DNA of 64,000 bases, from assembly GCA_021770245.1 (NCBI GenBank), contig JAETRI010000007.1, forward strand, positions 62,001 to 126,000, in the 5' to 3' direction. The stretch is from Lachnospiraceae bacterium. Its GTDB lineage: Bacteria; Bacillota; Clostridia; Lachnospirales; Lachnospiraceae. Positions 17,525 through 30,138 of this stretch are shown here, in pieces; the stretch's first letter is position 1, and the number at the start of each line of letters is the position of its first letter. The notes under the pieces were generated by a model that was given only the letters and a program-made list of their open reading frames with translations, was not told the DNA's origin and searched no databases. A program made the translations under genes and the position numbers.

Positions 17525-18240
17525 TGAATGGCATATTGCTGTCCGAAGGATCGGATGTGGATTTTATGATCCATGGGGTGTTTTCCTATGAATTTTTCGG
17601 ACAGAAGGTATGGATAACGACCACGCATGTGTGTCTGCTGATCGTCATGCTGGTGCTGATCGGTTTTGCGATTGCGGCTAACCGGGTGATGAAGCACGCT
17701 TCGGAGGTTCCCGGCACGTTCCAGAATATCGTGGAACTGGTGGTGGAGAAGCTGGACGGCATGATCCATGGCGTCATGGGAAAGAACGCGGCGAAATTTG
17801 CCAACTATATCGGCACGATTTTCATTTTTATCCTGATCAGCAATATTTCGGGCCTGTTTGGCTTAAGGCCGCCTACCGCGGACTACGGGGTGACGCTGCC
17901 TCTGGGTATTCTCACCTTTATCCTGATTCACTTTAACAAGTTCAAGTATCAGAAGGTGTCAGGCGTGATCAAGGGACTATGCGAGCCCTGGCCCATCTGG
18001 GCGCCGATCAACATCATCGGCGATGTGGCAGTGCCGATTTCCCTGTCGCTGCGTCTGTTCGCCAACGTGCTTTCGGGTACGGTGATGATGGCGCTGGTGT
18101 ACGGGCTGCTGAAATGGGTCGCGGTTTTCTGGCCGGCAGTGCTGCATGTTTATTTTGACCTTTTTTCAGGCGCGATCCAGACATACGTATTCTGTATGCT
18201 GACGATGACCTATATCTCGGATGCCATTGGCAGCGAGTAA
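17521..18240 (+). CDS. atpB: F0F1 ATP synthase subunit a
   Basis: Membrane subunit a, which provides the ion half-channels against the c ring; 239 residues with five to six helices. The essential arginine is in SLSLRLFANVLSG (about residue 178), and a C-terminal GAIQTYVFCMLTMTYI helix is standard. AAGGAGGT is six bases before ATG 17521. A 135-bp gap to atpE follows. Confidence 0.97.
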   Translation: MMNGILLSEGSDVDFMIHGVFSYEFFGQKVWITTTHVCLLIVMLVLIGFAIAANRVMKHASEVPGTFQNIVELVVEKLDGMIHGVMGKNAAKFANYIGTIFIFILISNISGLFGLRPPTADYGVTLPLGILTFILIHFNKFKYQKVSGVIKGLCEPWPIWAPINIIGDVAVPISLSLRLFANVLSGTVMMALVYGLLKWVAVFWPAVLHVYFDLFSGAIQTYVFCMLTMTYISDAIGSE

Positions 18241-18627
<387 letters not shown>

Positions 18628-18674
18628 GGTTAAGCCTCGATCTGATACAAATTTTAAGAAAGGAGGCTTGAATC

Positions 18675-19238
18675 TTGACTATGAAATTAGCGTGGGCAGC
18701 TCTTTTGTCCGCAGATACGATGGCGCCCCGCCTGTTCGATCTGGATTTCCAGCTGCTGGCGGATTCGCTGCTTACGATCATCGCGGTCTTTGTCCTGTTT
18801 TTCGCGCTGTCCTATTTCCTTTTCAACCCGGCAAGGGAATTCCTGAAAAAGAGACAGGATAAGATCAGGGACGAACTGGATGAGGCGAAGGCCGGCCAGG
18901 AAGAAGCTGCCGCATTAAAGAAAGAGTACGAAGACAAGCTTGCGAATATCAATAAAGAAGCGGATGAGATCTTAAGCGCTGCCAGGAAGAAGGCTGCGGC
19001 GAACGAGACCCGGATCGTGGCGGATGCGAAGGGCGAAGCGGCCCGGATCATCTCCAGGGCAAAGGTGGAGGCGGAGCTTGAGAAGAAGAAGATGGCCGAC
19101 GATGTGAAGAAGGAAATGGTATCCTTAGCATCCGTGCTTGCCGGCAAGGTGGTGGGTACCTCCATCGATGCATCCATGCAGGACGGCCTGATTGACGAGA
19201 CTCTGAAGGAAATAGGTGATAGCACATGGCTAAGCTAG
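18675..19238 (+). CDS. atpF: F0F1 ATP synthase subunit b
   Basis: Peripheral stalk subunit: one N-terminal membrane helix (about residues 30-52) followed by a long charged coiled coil to the C-terminus. The ORF begins at TTG 18675, eight bases after AAAGGAGG; an ATG two codons later (18681) is possible but is spaced 14 bases. The 3' end overlaps atpH by 13 bases. Confidence 0.95.
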   Translation: MTMKLAWAALLSADTMAPRLFDLDFQLLADSLLTIIAVFVLFFALSYFLFNPAREFLKKRQDKIRDELDEAKAGQEEAAALKKEYEDKLANINKEADEILSAARKKAAANETRIVADAKGEAARIISRAKVEAELEKKKMADDVKKEMVSLASVLAGKVVGTSIDASMQDGLIDETLKEIGDSTWLS

Positions 19239-19771
19239 TCTCAGAAACGTATGGGGACGCGTTGTTTGGCCTGGGGCTGGAAAAAGGCCTGGTGGACAGC
19301 CTGATGGAAGAGATCGGAGAAATGCGGAAAATCCTTTCGGCTAATCCGGATTTTTCCAGATTGATGAACCATCCGGACATCGGCAGGGACGATAAGCTGG
19401 GGATCCTTTCCAAGGTGTTTGAGGGGAGGCTTTCCGACACGTTGTTCGGTTTTATCAGGGTCCTGGTCGTAAAAGGCCGTTACGGCGCGATCGACGATAT
19501 CTTTACTTATTATACGGACAGATATAAAGAATATCACAGGATCGGCGTGGCATATGTCACTTCCGCTGTGGATCTGACGCAGGGTCAGAAGGAAAAGATA
19601 GAGAAAAGGCTGCTTGAAACCACAGGCTTTGCCGGGATGGAAATGCATTTTTCCGTGGACGCAGGGCTGATCGGCGGACTGGTCATCAGGATCGGCGACA
19701 GGGTGGTGGACTCAAGCATCCGCTCCAGGCTGGACGGGCTGCAGCGGCAGCTCATGAAGGTTCAGTTATAA
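19226..19771 (+). CDS. atpH: F0F1 ATP synthase subunit delta
   Basis: A 181-residue OSCP/delta subunit linking the peripheral stalk to F1. N-terminal helical bundle, then the conserved C-terminal GGLVIRIGDRVVDSSIRSRL motif. Its start lies within atpF, so expression is probably coupled. Confidence 0.95.
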   Translation: MAKLVSETYGDALFGLGLEKGLVDSLMEEIGEMRKILSANPDFSRLMNHPDIGRDDKLGILSKVFEGRLSDTLFGFIRVLVVKGRYGAIDDIFTYYTDRYKEYHRIGVAYVTSAVDLTQGQKEKIEKRLLETTGFAGMEMHFSVDAGLIGGLVIRIGDRVVDSSIRSRLDGLQRQLMKVQL

Positions 19772-19810
19772 ATGGGTGCACAAACGCGCCGACAGATTAA
19801 GGAAGGTTGA

Positions 19811-21322
<1,512 letters not shown>

Positions 21323-21340
21323 AAAGCAGGGTGAACAGAT

Positions 21341-23651
<2,311 letters not shown>

Positions 23652-23662
23652 GGGGTGTGCTT

Positions 23663-24067
23663 ATGGCAGATGACAGGAATTTTACATTGAAGATCATCAC
23701 ACCGGAGCGCGTGTTCTACGAAGGAGCGGTGACCATGGTGGAATTCAATACCACGGAGGGGGAGATCGGCATCTACAAAGGCCATATCCCCATGACTGTC
23801 ATGATCAAGCCCGGCATCCTTACCATTACCGAAGAAGAGGGAAAGAAAGAAGCCGCTCTTCATGCCGGTTTTGTGGAAATCCTTCCTGAGAAGGTAACCG
23901 TGCTGGCTGAGGTGGTGGAATGGCCGGAGGAAATTGACGAAGACCGTGCAAAGGCCGCTCTGGAACGGGCGGAGGAGCGCATCAAGGCTCAGGAGGCGGA
24001 CACGGACATGGCGAGGGCAGAAACCGCGCTTGCCAGGGCCGTGGCGCGTATAGAGGTATTAAAATAA
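23663..24067 (+). CDS. atpC: F0F1 ATP synthase subunit epsilon
   Basis: A 134-residue epsilon subunit: N-terminal beta sandwich (EGEIGIYKGHIPMT) and C-terminal helical hairpin. ATG 23663 is chosen over the GTG at 23657 because AGGGGTG provides the ribosome site. Last gene of the operon. Confidence 0.95.
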   Translation: MADDRNFTLKIITPERVFYEGAVTMVEFNTTEGEIGIYKGHIPMTVMIKPGILTITEEEGKKEAALHAGFVEILPEKVTVLAEVVEWPEEIDEDRAKAALERAEERIKAQEADTDMARAETALARAVARIEVLK

Positions 24068-24106
24068 GGGATACCGCTTCGGGCGGATATCCCGATCCCG
24101 GTGGCA

Positions 24107-24139
24107 GCTGCCGGACGGGCGGAAAGACCGTCCGGCAGC
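24107..24139 (+). terminator. stem-loop after the atp operon
   Basis: Perfect 12-bp stem GCTGCCGGACGG/CCGTCCGGCAGC, 39 bases after atpC. It lacks a U tract, so its role in termination is uncertain. Confidence 0.45.
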
Positions 24140-24182
24140 CATACGGGGAATGAGGAGGGCGGAACCGTCGGGAAGAAGGGCG

Positions 24183-24358
24183 GCATTGCGAAGATAACGG
24201 AGGTGAATCGTTATTTTCGCAATGCTGCTCTAAAATTGCGGCGGTTCCGCTTTTATAACAGGCGCAGGGAGGATGCGGCCTGCGGCGGTATTTTGTCTGC
24301 GGCGGCAAAAACCGTTTGCGGCCTGCGGCGGTACTTTTGTCTGCGGCGGAAATCGTTT
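24183..24358 (+). repeat. 17-bp stem-loop and 43-bp tandem repeat upstream of moxR
   Basis: GCATTGCGAAGATAACG pairs with CGTTATTTTCGCAATGC (24183-24225, one G-U) around GAGGTGAAT, exposing a ribosome-site-like GGAGGTG in the loop. At 24275-24358 a 43-bp unit beginning GCGGCCTGCGGCGGTA is repeated twice. Together these fill the 336-bp interval 24068-24403; no gene was seen. Confidence 0.65.
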
Positions 24359-24403
24359 GGGATCCGTACTAAGAATTCCGCCCATGGCGGAGAGGGGGCA
24401 GCG

Positions 24404-25345
24404 ATGAAAAAAGAGATAGAGAAGATACTCGGCCAGGTGGGCAGGGTGATCATCGGCAAGGAAGAGGTAACGAAGAAACTGTTGGCCGCCATGCTGGCCG
24501 GCGGGCACGTGCTTCTGGAGGACGTACCGGGAACGGGGAAAACCAGGCTGGCCAGGACGCTGGCGGCATCCCTGGGAGTGGAATTCGGTCGGATCCAGTT
24601 TACGCCGGATATGCTTCCGGCGGATGTGACGGGACTCCACATCTATAATCGGGAGACGGGGCGTTTTGAATTGAAAAGAGGACCGGTGTTTACGAATATC
24701 CTTCTGGCAGACGAGATTAACCGGGCAACGCCCAGGACCCAGGCCGGTCTTTTGGAGTGTATGGAGGAGCGGCAGGTCACTATAGACGGGAACACGAGCG
24801 TGCTGGCGGAACCGTTTTTTGTGATAGCCACGCAGAATCCGGTGGAGACGGCGGGAACCTTCCCGCTGCCGGAAGCGCAGACGGACCGTTTCATGGTGAA
24901 ACTTTCCATGGGTATGCCCCAAAGAGAAGAAGAGATGCGGATCTTGGCCGCCTATAGCGAAGGGGATCCTCTGACGGAACTGAAGGCCGTCATGGACGGA
25001 GAAGAGGTGGTGCGTCTGAAAGAGGAGACGCGGCAGGTCTATGTCCATCCGTTGATGGCGGGATATCTGACGGATCTGGCGTCGGCCACCAGGAAACAGG
25101 AACGGGTGGTCATGGGGGTGAGCCCCCGGGGAACCCTGGCGCTGATGCGCTGCTGCAAAGCACTGGCCTGTATGGAAGGCAGGGATTATGTTACTCCTGA
25201 GGATGCGAAGCTGCTGGCTCCCTGCGTGCTGGCGCACCGGCTCGTCTTTTCCGCGGGAAGGAGCAGGCAGGAGGAGGCGGAGAAGATCATAGGGGAGATC
25301 CTGGAGAAAACGCCTGTTCCCGTGGAGGATTTCGGCAGAAGATAA
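24404..25345 (+). CDS. MoxR-family AAA+ ATPase
   Basis: A 313-residue AAA+ chaperone-like ATPase. Walker A EDVPGTGKT (about 41-49), Walker B LLADEINRATPRTQ and sensor-1 FVIATQNPVE are intact. The track start would add 101 residues read through the tandem repeat; ATG 24404 is preceded by GAGGGGG. With the DUF58 and DUF4129 genes it forms the widespread MoxR-DUF58-membrane protein operon, in which MoxR is thought to mature or activate a metal-binding or transglutaminase-like partner. The usual transglutaminase core domain is not found here. Confidence 0.93.
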   Translation: MKKEIEKILGQVGRVIIGKEEVTKKLLAAMLAGGHVLLEDVPGTGKTRLARTLAASLGVEFGRIQFTPDMLPADVTGLHIYNRETGRFELKRGPVFTNILLADEINRATPRTQAGLLECMEERQVTIDGNTSVLAEPFFVIATQNPVETAGTFPLPEAQTDRFMVKLSMGMPQREEEMRILAAYSEGDPLTELKAVMDGEEVVRLKEETRQVYVHPLMAGYLTDLASATRKQERVVMGVSPRGTLALMRCCKALACMEGRDYVTPEDAKLLAPCVLAHRLVFSAGRSRQEEAEKIIGEILEKTPVPVEDFGRR

Positions 25346-25368
25346 ATCCGGGAAGGAGGGGAAGGGAG

Positions 25369-26502
25369 ATGTCCATTCTATGGCTGATCCTTGGGGCGGT
25401 GGCGCTTTACCTGCTTCAGGGGCAGATATACGGACGGTTTTGGGATAAGGGTCTGTGGGCGGGGCTGGAATTCGAGAAAAAAAGCGCGGTGGAAGGCGAA
25501 GAGTGCCATCTTTTGGAGCGTGTGGAGAATCGGAAGGCTCTTCCGCTTCCCATGGTCAAAGTGAAATTTCAGATGTCCAGGAACCTTGCTTTTACGGATG
25601 AAGGGGACAGCGCCGTAACGGACCAATATTACCGGAACGATATCCTTTCCCTGGGACCGAATCAGCGGATCATCAGGAAGATTCCTTTTCTCTGCCGGGC
25701 GAGGGGATATTACCGGATCCGGGGGCTGGATCTGGTGGGGACGGATCTGTTCCTTAGCAGGGAAATGGTGAGGGAGGCGGAGGGAGGAAGTACACTGTAT
25801 GTCTATCCCCGGCCTGCGGAAGGGGCGGAGCTCATGACGGCACTCCGGAAGCTGAACGGGGAGATCCTGGCCAGGAGGCATATGCTGGAGGATCCTTTCG
25901 AATATCGGGGAATCAGGGAATACGCTCCCTTTGACGAGATGAAAAGCATTAACTGGAAGGCGACGGCTCGGATGGACGACCTTATGGTGAATATGCGGGG
26001 GCATACTTCTCTGCAGTCCGTACACATCTACGTGAACCTGGAGGATTCCGGCGTCTGGCGCCGGAGGGAGCTGTCGGAGCTGTGTATCCGGATCGCGGCC
26101 AGGGCCGCGGAAGAACTGCTGGGGCAGGGGATCCGCACCGCCGTCTACTGCAACGGGAGGGATATCCTGAACGGAGAGCTCATGCGGATCCCGGCCGCTG
26201 CTGGGGAAGGACAGATGGAGGGGATTAACAGGAGTTTTGCCAGGCTGGACGCGGACCGGACGGTTCCCTTCGGAGAGGCTTTTGCCAAGGAACTGGAGAA
26301 TGAGGAAAGGGATACGGCGGTCCTGGTCGTCTCTGTGGAAAGGGGCAGCCGGTTCGTGGGGATTCTGGATCGTCTGGCAGGACGGGGCTGTGATTTCACC
26401 TGGTTCTGCCCTTTGCTTGCGGATATGGAAGCAGGCGTGGAGAATCCGGAAAGGCTTCGTTTCACCAGGCTGTGTGCGGAGGAAATGTTGGATGGGACAT
26501 AA
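25369..26502 (+). CDS. DUF58 domain protein
   Basis: A 377-residue protein with an N-terminal hydrophobic segment (about 1-18) and the DUF58 hallmark FEYRGIREYAPFDEMKSINWKATAR (quoted in part: REYAPFDEMKSINWKATAR). DUF58 has a VWA-like fold and is the constant partner of MoxR ATPases. It starts 23 bases after moxR with GGGAG upstream and overlaps the next gene by 11 bases, indicating one transcript. Confidence 0.9.
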   Translation: MSILWLILGAVALYLLQGQIYGRFWDKGLWAGLEFEKKSAVEGEECHLLERVENRKALPLPMVKVKFQMSRNLAFTDEGDSAVTDQYYRNDILSLGPNQRIIRKIPFLCRARGYYRIRGLDLVGTDLFLSREMVREAEGGSTLYVYPRPAEGAELMTALRKLNGEILARRHMLEDPFEYRGIREYAPFDEMKSINWKATARMDDLMVNMRGHTSLQSVHIYVNLEDSGVWRRRELSELCIRIAARAAEELLGQGIRTAVYCNGRDILNGELMRIPAAAGEGQMEGINRSFARLDADRTVPFGEAFAKELENEERDTAVLVVSVERGSRFVGILDRLAGRGCDFTWFCPLLADMEAGVENPERLRFTRLCAEEMLDGT

Positions 26503-28009
26503 GCATTGGAAAACGGCAAAGGGGACGATGACGATCATTATGAATTTTATGGCGGTATTGTGTGCGCAGACCGCCGTATTCGTCGCCTTCGCCCATATGC
26601 AGGAGACTGCGTATCGAAGCAGCGTTCCGGTGCCGGGATTGTTCAGGCAGGTTTTGGTTGTGGCGGCTCCTTTTGCCTTCTGGCAGATCAGAGAGCGGAT
26701 CGACAGTCTGACCGTGTTTTTCGCCCTTCATTTCCTGACTGCCGCGGCGCTGCCCTTTTCTTTGGGGGAAAATACGGCACAAAGGGGCATTTTCTTCCTG
26801 TTTGTCGGCGGATATCTGGCAGAGTCCTTCTGTATCCGTTTCCGGAAGGAAGAGGATCTGCCGGTTCGGGAGGATTCCTCCGTGCGCAGGATAATAACCG
26901 GCCCGGCGGAAGAGGCGGAGAAAGACGGAGCTTCGGAAAAGGAAAAGCGGAAGGAGAAACCGGCTCTCCCTGAGGCGGCTACCGGGGCGGGCGCGGTGGT
27001 GCCGGCAGGGATGGCGGCGCTTTCCTTTCTGGCCTGTGCGGGAATGGGGGCGGATTGGGCCTGCAGCCGGATCTGGATACTGTCGCTGGCCTATATTCTC
27101 CTGTTTTTTGCCTCCTCTTATCTGCGGAACCTGGAGAGGTTCGTCCGTTTAAACCGGCCGAGCAACGCGCACATCCCCGTCCGGGAAATGCTGCTGCAGG
27201 GCGGTGGGATGACGGCGGGATTTGGCATAACCTCGGTCCTTCTGCTGGGAGTGGGGGTGAACGACGCGCTGACAGGGCCGCTGACGGAAGGGCTGAAGCG
27301 GGCGGGACTTTGGCTGCTGCGCTGTCTGGCCCGGGCGGTCACCTTTCTGATGAGCCTGTCGAAGGGAGGAGAGCGGATCAAGGCGGAGACTCCCATGCCT
27401 GCCGCGCCGATGCCGGGAATGGAGGAGATCGCGCCGACGCCGCTTTGGATGGTGATACTGGAAAAAATCTTTGCCCTGATTTTTCTGGCCGCTTTCGTCC
27501 TCCTTCTTCTGTGGACGCTTTACAGGACGGTTTTATGGGTGATCCGCAGATTCTATGAGAATACGGAAAGAGGTACGATAAAAACGGATGGAACGGTGGA
27601 GATCCGGGAGAAGCTCGTCAGGAAGAAAGGGGAGGGGATGCGTAAAAAAGGCCTTCCGTTCCTCGGAGGGAGCCCGGAGGAACGGATCCGGAAATGCTTT
27701 ATCAGGACGATCCGCCGTACGGGCCGTTTCCGTATCCCGGAAGGCGAAGCGGCGGGGCGGGCCTTCCCGGGCAGACGGGGACCGGGGATCCGGGAAGAAA
27801 GGGACAGGGCCTGGGAGAATTTTGCCCGGGGAAAAACGGCCAGGCAGCTGGGAGAGGCGTCGGGCCTTATGCACGAAGAGACGGCGCCCGCCTTTCTGGA
27901 GCTGGCTAAGCTGTATGAGAAGGCGCGTTACGGAAGAGCGTGTACCGGGGAAGACGCGAAAAGGGCCGCCCGGGCCGCCGCCGTACTGACGGCCTGCCTG
28001 CGGGAATAA
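26492..28009 (+). CDS. multi-pass membrane protein with C-terminal DUF4129-like domain
   Basis: About 505 residues from ATG 26492, which overlaps the DUF58 stop; GGAGG is nine bases upstream, and the track start at 26237 lies inside DUF58. Membrane helices occur in an N-terminal block, then a charged loop (EKDGASEKEKRKEK), further helices, and a strong helix near residue 340. The C-terminal cytoplasmic part has the ARGKTARQLGE...FLELAKLYEKARYG pattern of DUF4129. In related operons this region is fused to a transglutaminase core (TgpA-like); that core appears to be missing, so the protein may be a scaffold or a reduced version. Confidence 0.75.
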   Translation: MGHKHWKTAKGTMTIIMNFMAVLCAQTAVFVAFAHMQETAYRSSVPVPGLFRQVLVVAAPFAFWQIRERIDSLTVFFALHFLTAAALPFSLGENTAQRGIFFLFVGGYLAESFCIRFRKEEDLPVREDSSVRRIITGPAEEAEKDGASEKEKRKEKPALPEAATGAGAVVPAGMAALSFLACAGMGADWACSRIWILSLAYILLFFASSYLRNLERFVRLNRPSNAHIPVREMLLQGGGMTAGFGITSVLLLGVGVNDALTGPLTEGLKRAGLWLLRCLARAVTFLMSLSKGGERIKAETPMPAAPMPGMEEIAPTPLWMVILEKIFALIFLAAFVLLLLWTLYRTVLWVIRRFYENTERGTIKTDGTVEIREKLVRKKGEGMRKKGLPFLGGSPEERIRKCFIRTIRRTGRFRIPEGEAAGRAFPGRRGPGIREERDRAWENFARGKTARQLGEASGLMHEETAPAFLELAKLYEKARYGRACTGEDAKRAARAAAVLTACLRE

Positions 28010-28087
28010 ACCATCCGCCTTTTCCTGCATAGATTATAATAAAAACAACCGGCTGTGAAAATCGGCAGACAGCCGGGAAAGGGAAAC

Positions 28088-28729
28088 ATGGACGATATCA
28101 GAAAGGTACCGGACGCCCTGCTCCGGGGCGGAAACGGGAACCGGAAAGCGCCGGAATATACGAAAGGCAGCCAATGGAGACGCTGCCCCTGCGAAGGACC
28201 GAAACGGCCTCTGCCTTTTTATATGACTTATCCCATGCCCATGACATGGGAGGAAGAAGATGCTGCGGCGCGCGATCTGGACTATCTGCTTCAGATGTAT
28301 CCCATGAAGGCCCGGAAGTACCGGGAAAGGATCAGCGGGATCCTGGATACCATGGATTATGCGGGAAGCATGATCTATGACGAATACCCGGACCGCCTTG
28401 CACTCACGCGCCTGTCCGAGGATATTTGGAAAGAGATCAGGAAACAGGAAGAAGCCGAATGGGAAAAGGCGGACGGGGGAGGCGGTACGGAAAGCGAAGC
28501 GTACTGGGAACGGATCAGAGAGCTCCTGGAGATCCTGCTGTATTATGAGATCTATCGCAGGAGAAGAGGGACTCCGTCTATTCCGGACAGGAATCTCTGG
28601 AGAACGAGCCCGACGGATCCGGCCGCCTTTCGGCAGGGAAATCGGGAACAGGATCCGTACGGCATGTTTCCGGATTCCCGCAAAAGGGGAATGAGGGGGG
28701 AACGTTTTACACCCCCGTATCTGCCCTGA
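28088..28729 (+). CDS. conserved hypothetical protein
   Basis: A 213-residue soluble protein, not recognised. The most conserved-looking stretch is YPMKARKYRERISGILDTMDY and IYDEYPDRLALTRL in the middle, preceded by a proline-rich YMTYPMPMTWEEED and followed by a helical segment with a run of acidic residues and a basic, disordered tail. No signal peptide or membrane segment. ATG 28088 is used instead of GTG 28055; AAAGGG precedes it at short distance. It follows the DUF4129 gene by 78 bases and precedes the methyltransferase. Confidence 0.6.
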   Translation: MDDIRKVPDALLRGGNGNRKAPEYTKGSQWRRCPCEGPKRPLPFYMTYPMPMTWEEEDAAARDLDYLLQMYPMKARKYRERISGILDTMDYAGSMIYDEYPDRLALTRLSEDIWKEIRKQEEAEWEKADGGGGTESEAYWERIRELLEILLYYEIYRRRRGTPSIPDRNLWRTSPTDPAAFRQGNREQDPYGMFPDSRKRGMRGERFTPPYLP

Positions 28730-28777
28730 AAAAAACAGAAGAGAGTGATAAGACGACCCGCCGCGGACATGGGCGGA

Positions 28778-28824
28778 GGTGTGGATCAAAACCCGTTTCC
28801 CAAAGGCGGATTTTGATTCACACC
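28778..28824. repeat. imperfect 18-bp inverted repeat
   Basis: GGTGTGGATCAAAACCCG against CGGATTTTGATTCACACC with two mismatches, between the hypothetical gene and the methyltransferase. No U tract on either side. Confidence 0.55.
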
Positions 28825-28852
28825 GGTATCTGTTTCTTCCGACAATTTAATA

Positions 28853-28877
28853 CGTGTATCATATACGCAGATGGGAG
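28853..28877 (+). promoter_or_regulatory. hairpin-Shine-Dalgarno cassette before the methyltransferase
   Basis: CGTGTAT-C-ATATACG (one G-U) followed by CAGATGGGAGC and ATG 28884. The stem sequence is unrelated to the GC-only stems elsewhere while the tail CAGATGGGAGC is the same. Confidence 0.6.
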
Positions 28878-28883
28878 CAGGAT

Positions 28884-30035
28884 ATGGACGAGCTGTTAAA
28901 GCTGCTTGGGGAAAGTATGAATGACAGGTTATACCAGATGACGGCGGGAGGGCCGCGAAAGAAGGGCGGGGAGCTCAGGGTTCGGATCAGGCCGATCCTG
29001 CTGCGCGGCCGCCTGTCCTTTCAGATGGAGCGATTCTGCGGCAGCCAGGTTTTTCATCGGAATCTGACCGATCGGGAAGCGGTATCCGCCATGGCGGAGG
29101 TGATGGAGAGATTCCGCCAGCTGGACGTGGACACCACGGATTTCCATGCCACCGTGCTGATGAACAAAAAAGGGGAGGCGGTCATCAGAAAGCGGACGAA
29201 GGGAGAACCGGATCAGGTAAAGCGGCAGGTACCCGGGCATGACAGAAAAAAGAACTATATTCTGGAGGAGGGACAGCCGGTTCCTTTCCTGATCGATCTG
29301 GGGGTCCAGACGCCGGACGGAAAGATTGTGAGAAGCAGATACGATAAATTTCGCCAGGTCAACCGTTTTTTGGAATTTATTGCCGATATTGTGCCAATAC
29401 TTCCAGGAGGGCGGTGCATCAGGATCGTCGATTTCGGATGCGGGAAAAGCTATTTAACCTTTGCCATGTATTATTACCTGCACGTAAAGTGCGGCCTGGA
29501 TATCCGGGTAACCGGCCTTGATCTGAAAAAAGAGGTGATCATGCACTGCAGCGCCCTCGCGGAGAAATACGGATTTACGGGGCTGGATTTTCAACAAGGG
29601 GATATCGCGGGCTATGAGGGTGGAGATCAGGCGGACATGGTGGTAACGCTCCACGCCTGTGATACGGCCACGGATTATGCCCTGCACCGGGCGGTAGGCT
29701 GGGGCGCTAAAGTGATCCTTTCCGTTCCCTGCTGTCAGCATGAGATGAACGCTCAGATTGCCTGTAACGTGCTGCAGCCCGCACTGAAGTACGGACTGAT
29801 CCGGGAACGGATGTCGGCGCTTTTAACGGATGCGCTCCGGGCAAATCTGCTGGAGGAGGCCGGATATGAGGTGCAGGTACTGGAGTTTATCGATATGGAG
29901 CATACGCCTAAAAATATCCTCATCCGCGCAATAAAGAAGGAGAACGCCCGGCCGACGGATACCAAAGCCGCCGAGATGGCGGATTTCCTGCATGTGAACA
30001 CATGTCTGCAAAAACTGATGGCAGGAGTAGGTTGA
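28884..30035 (+). CDS. class I SAM-dependent methyltransferase
   Basis: A 383-residue cytoplasmic protein. The N-terminal ~170 residues are of unknown fold; the methyltransferase domain begins with IVDFGCGKSYLTFAMYYYL (SAM-binding glycine loop, about residue 185) and has VTGLDLK (acidic ribose-binding position) and VVTLHACDTATDYAL. This arrangement resembles the Methyltransf_32 group of proposed RNA or small-molecule methyltransferases. The substrate is unknown. ATG 28884 is preferred over 28854 because GGGAG lies upstream. Confidence 0.8.
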   Translation: MDELLKLLGESMNDRLYQMTAGGPRKKGGELRVRIRPILLRGRLSFQMERFCGSQVFHRNLTDREAVSAMAEVMERFRQLDVDTTDFHATVLMNKKGEAVIRKRTKGEPDQVKRQVPGHDRKKNYILEEGQPVPFLIDLGVQTPDGKIVRSRYDKFRQVNRFLEFIADIVPILPGGRCIRIVDFGCGKSYLTFAMYYYLHVKCGLDIRVTGLDLKKEVIMHCSALAEKYGFTGLDFQQGDIAGYEGGDQADMVVTLHACDTATDYALHRAVGWGAKVILSVPCCQHEMNAQIACNVLQPALKYGLIRERMSALLTDALRANLLEEAGYEVQVLEFIDMEHTPKNILIRAIKKENARPTDTKAAEMADFLHVNTCLQKLMAGVG

Positions 30036-30132
30036 AAAATGACCTTCGGTCATTTTTCAACCGGGAATTTGTGCTGCCGCGCAGGACGCGGCATGGAGGA
30101 GGAGATTGCCCGCCGGGGCGGGCAGATGGGAG
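30029..30132 (+). repeat. composite hairpin leader repeat with three ribosome-site-like segments
   Basis: GGTTGAAAAATGACC/GGTCATTTTTCAACC hairpin (30031-30062), AATTTG, a GCTGCCGC..GCGGCATGGAGG hairpin (as at 788), then GCCCGCCGGGGCGGGC and AGATGGGAGC before the ATG at 30139. Two different cassette types are joined head to tail. It begins inside the last codons of the methyltransferase. Confidence 0.8.
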
Positions 30133-30138
30133 CCATTT

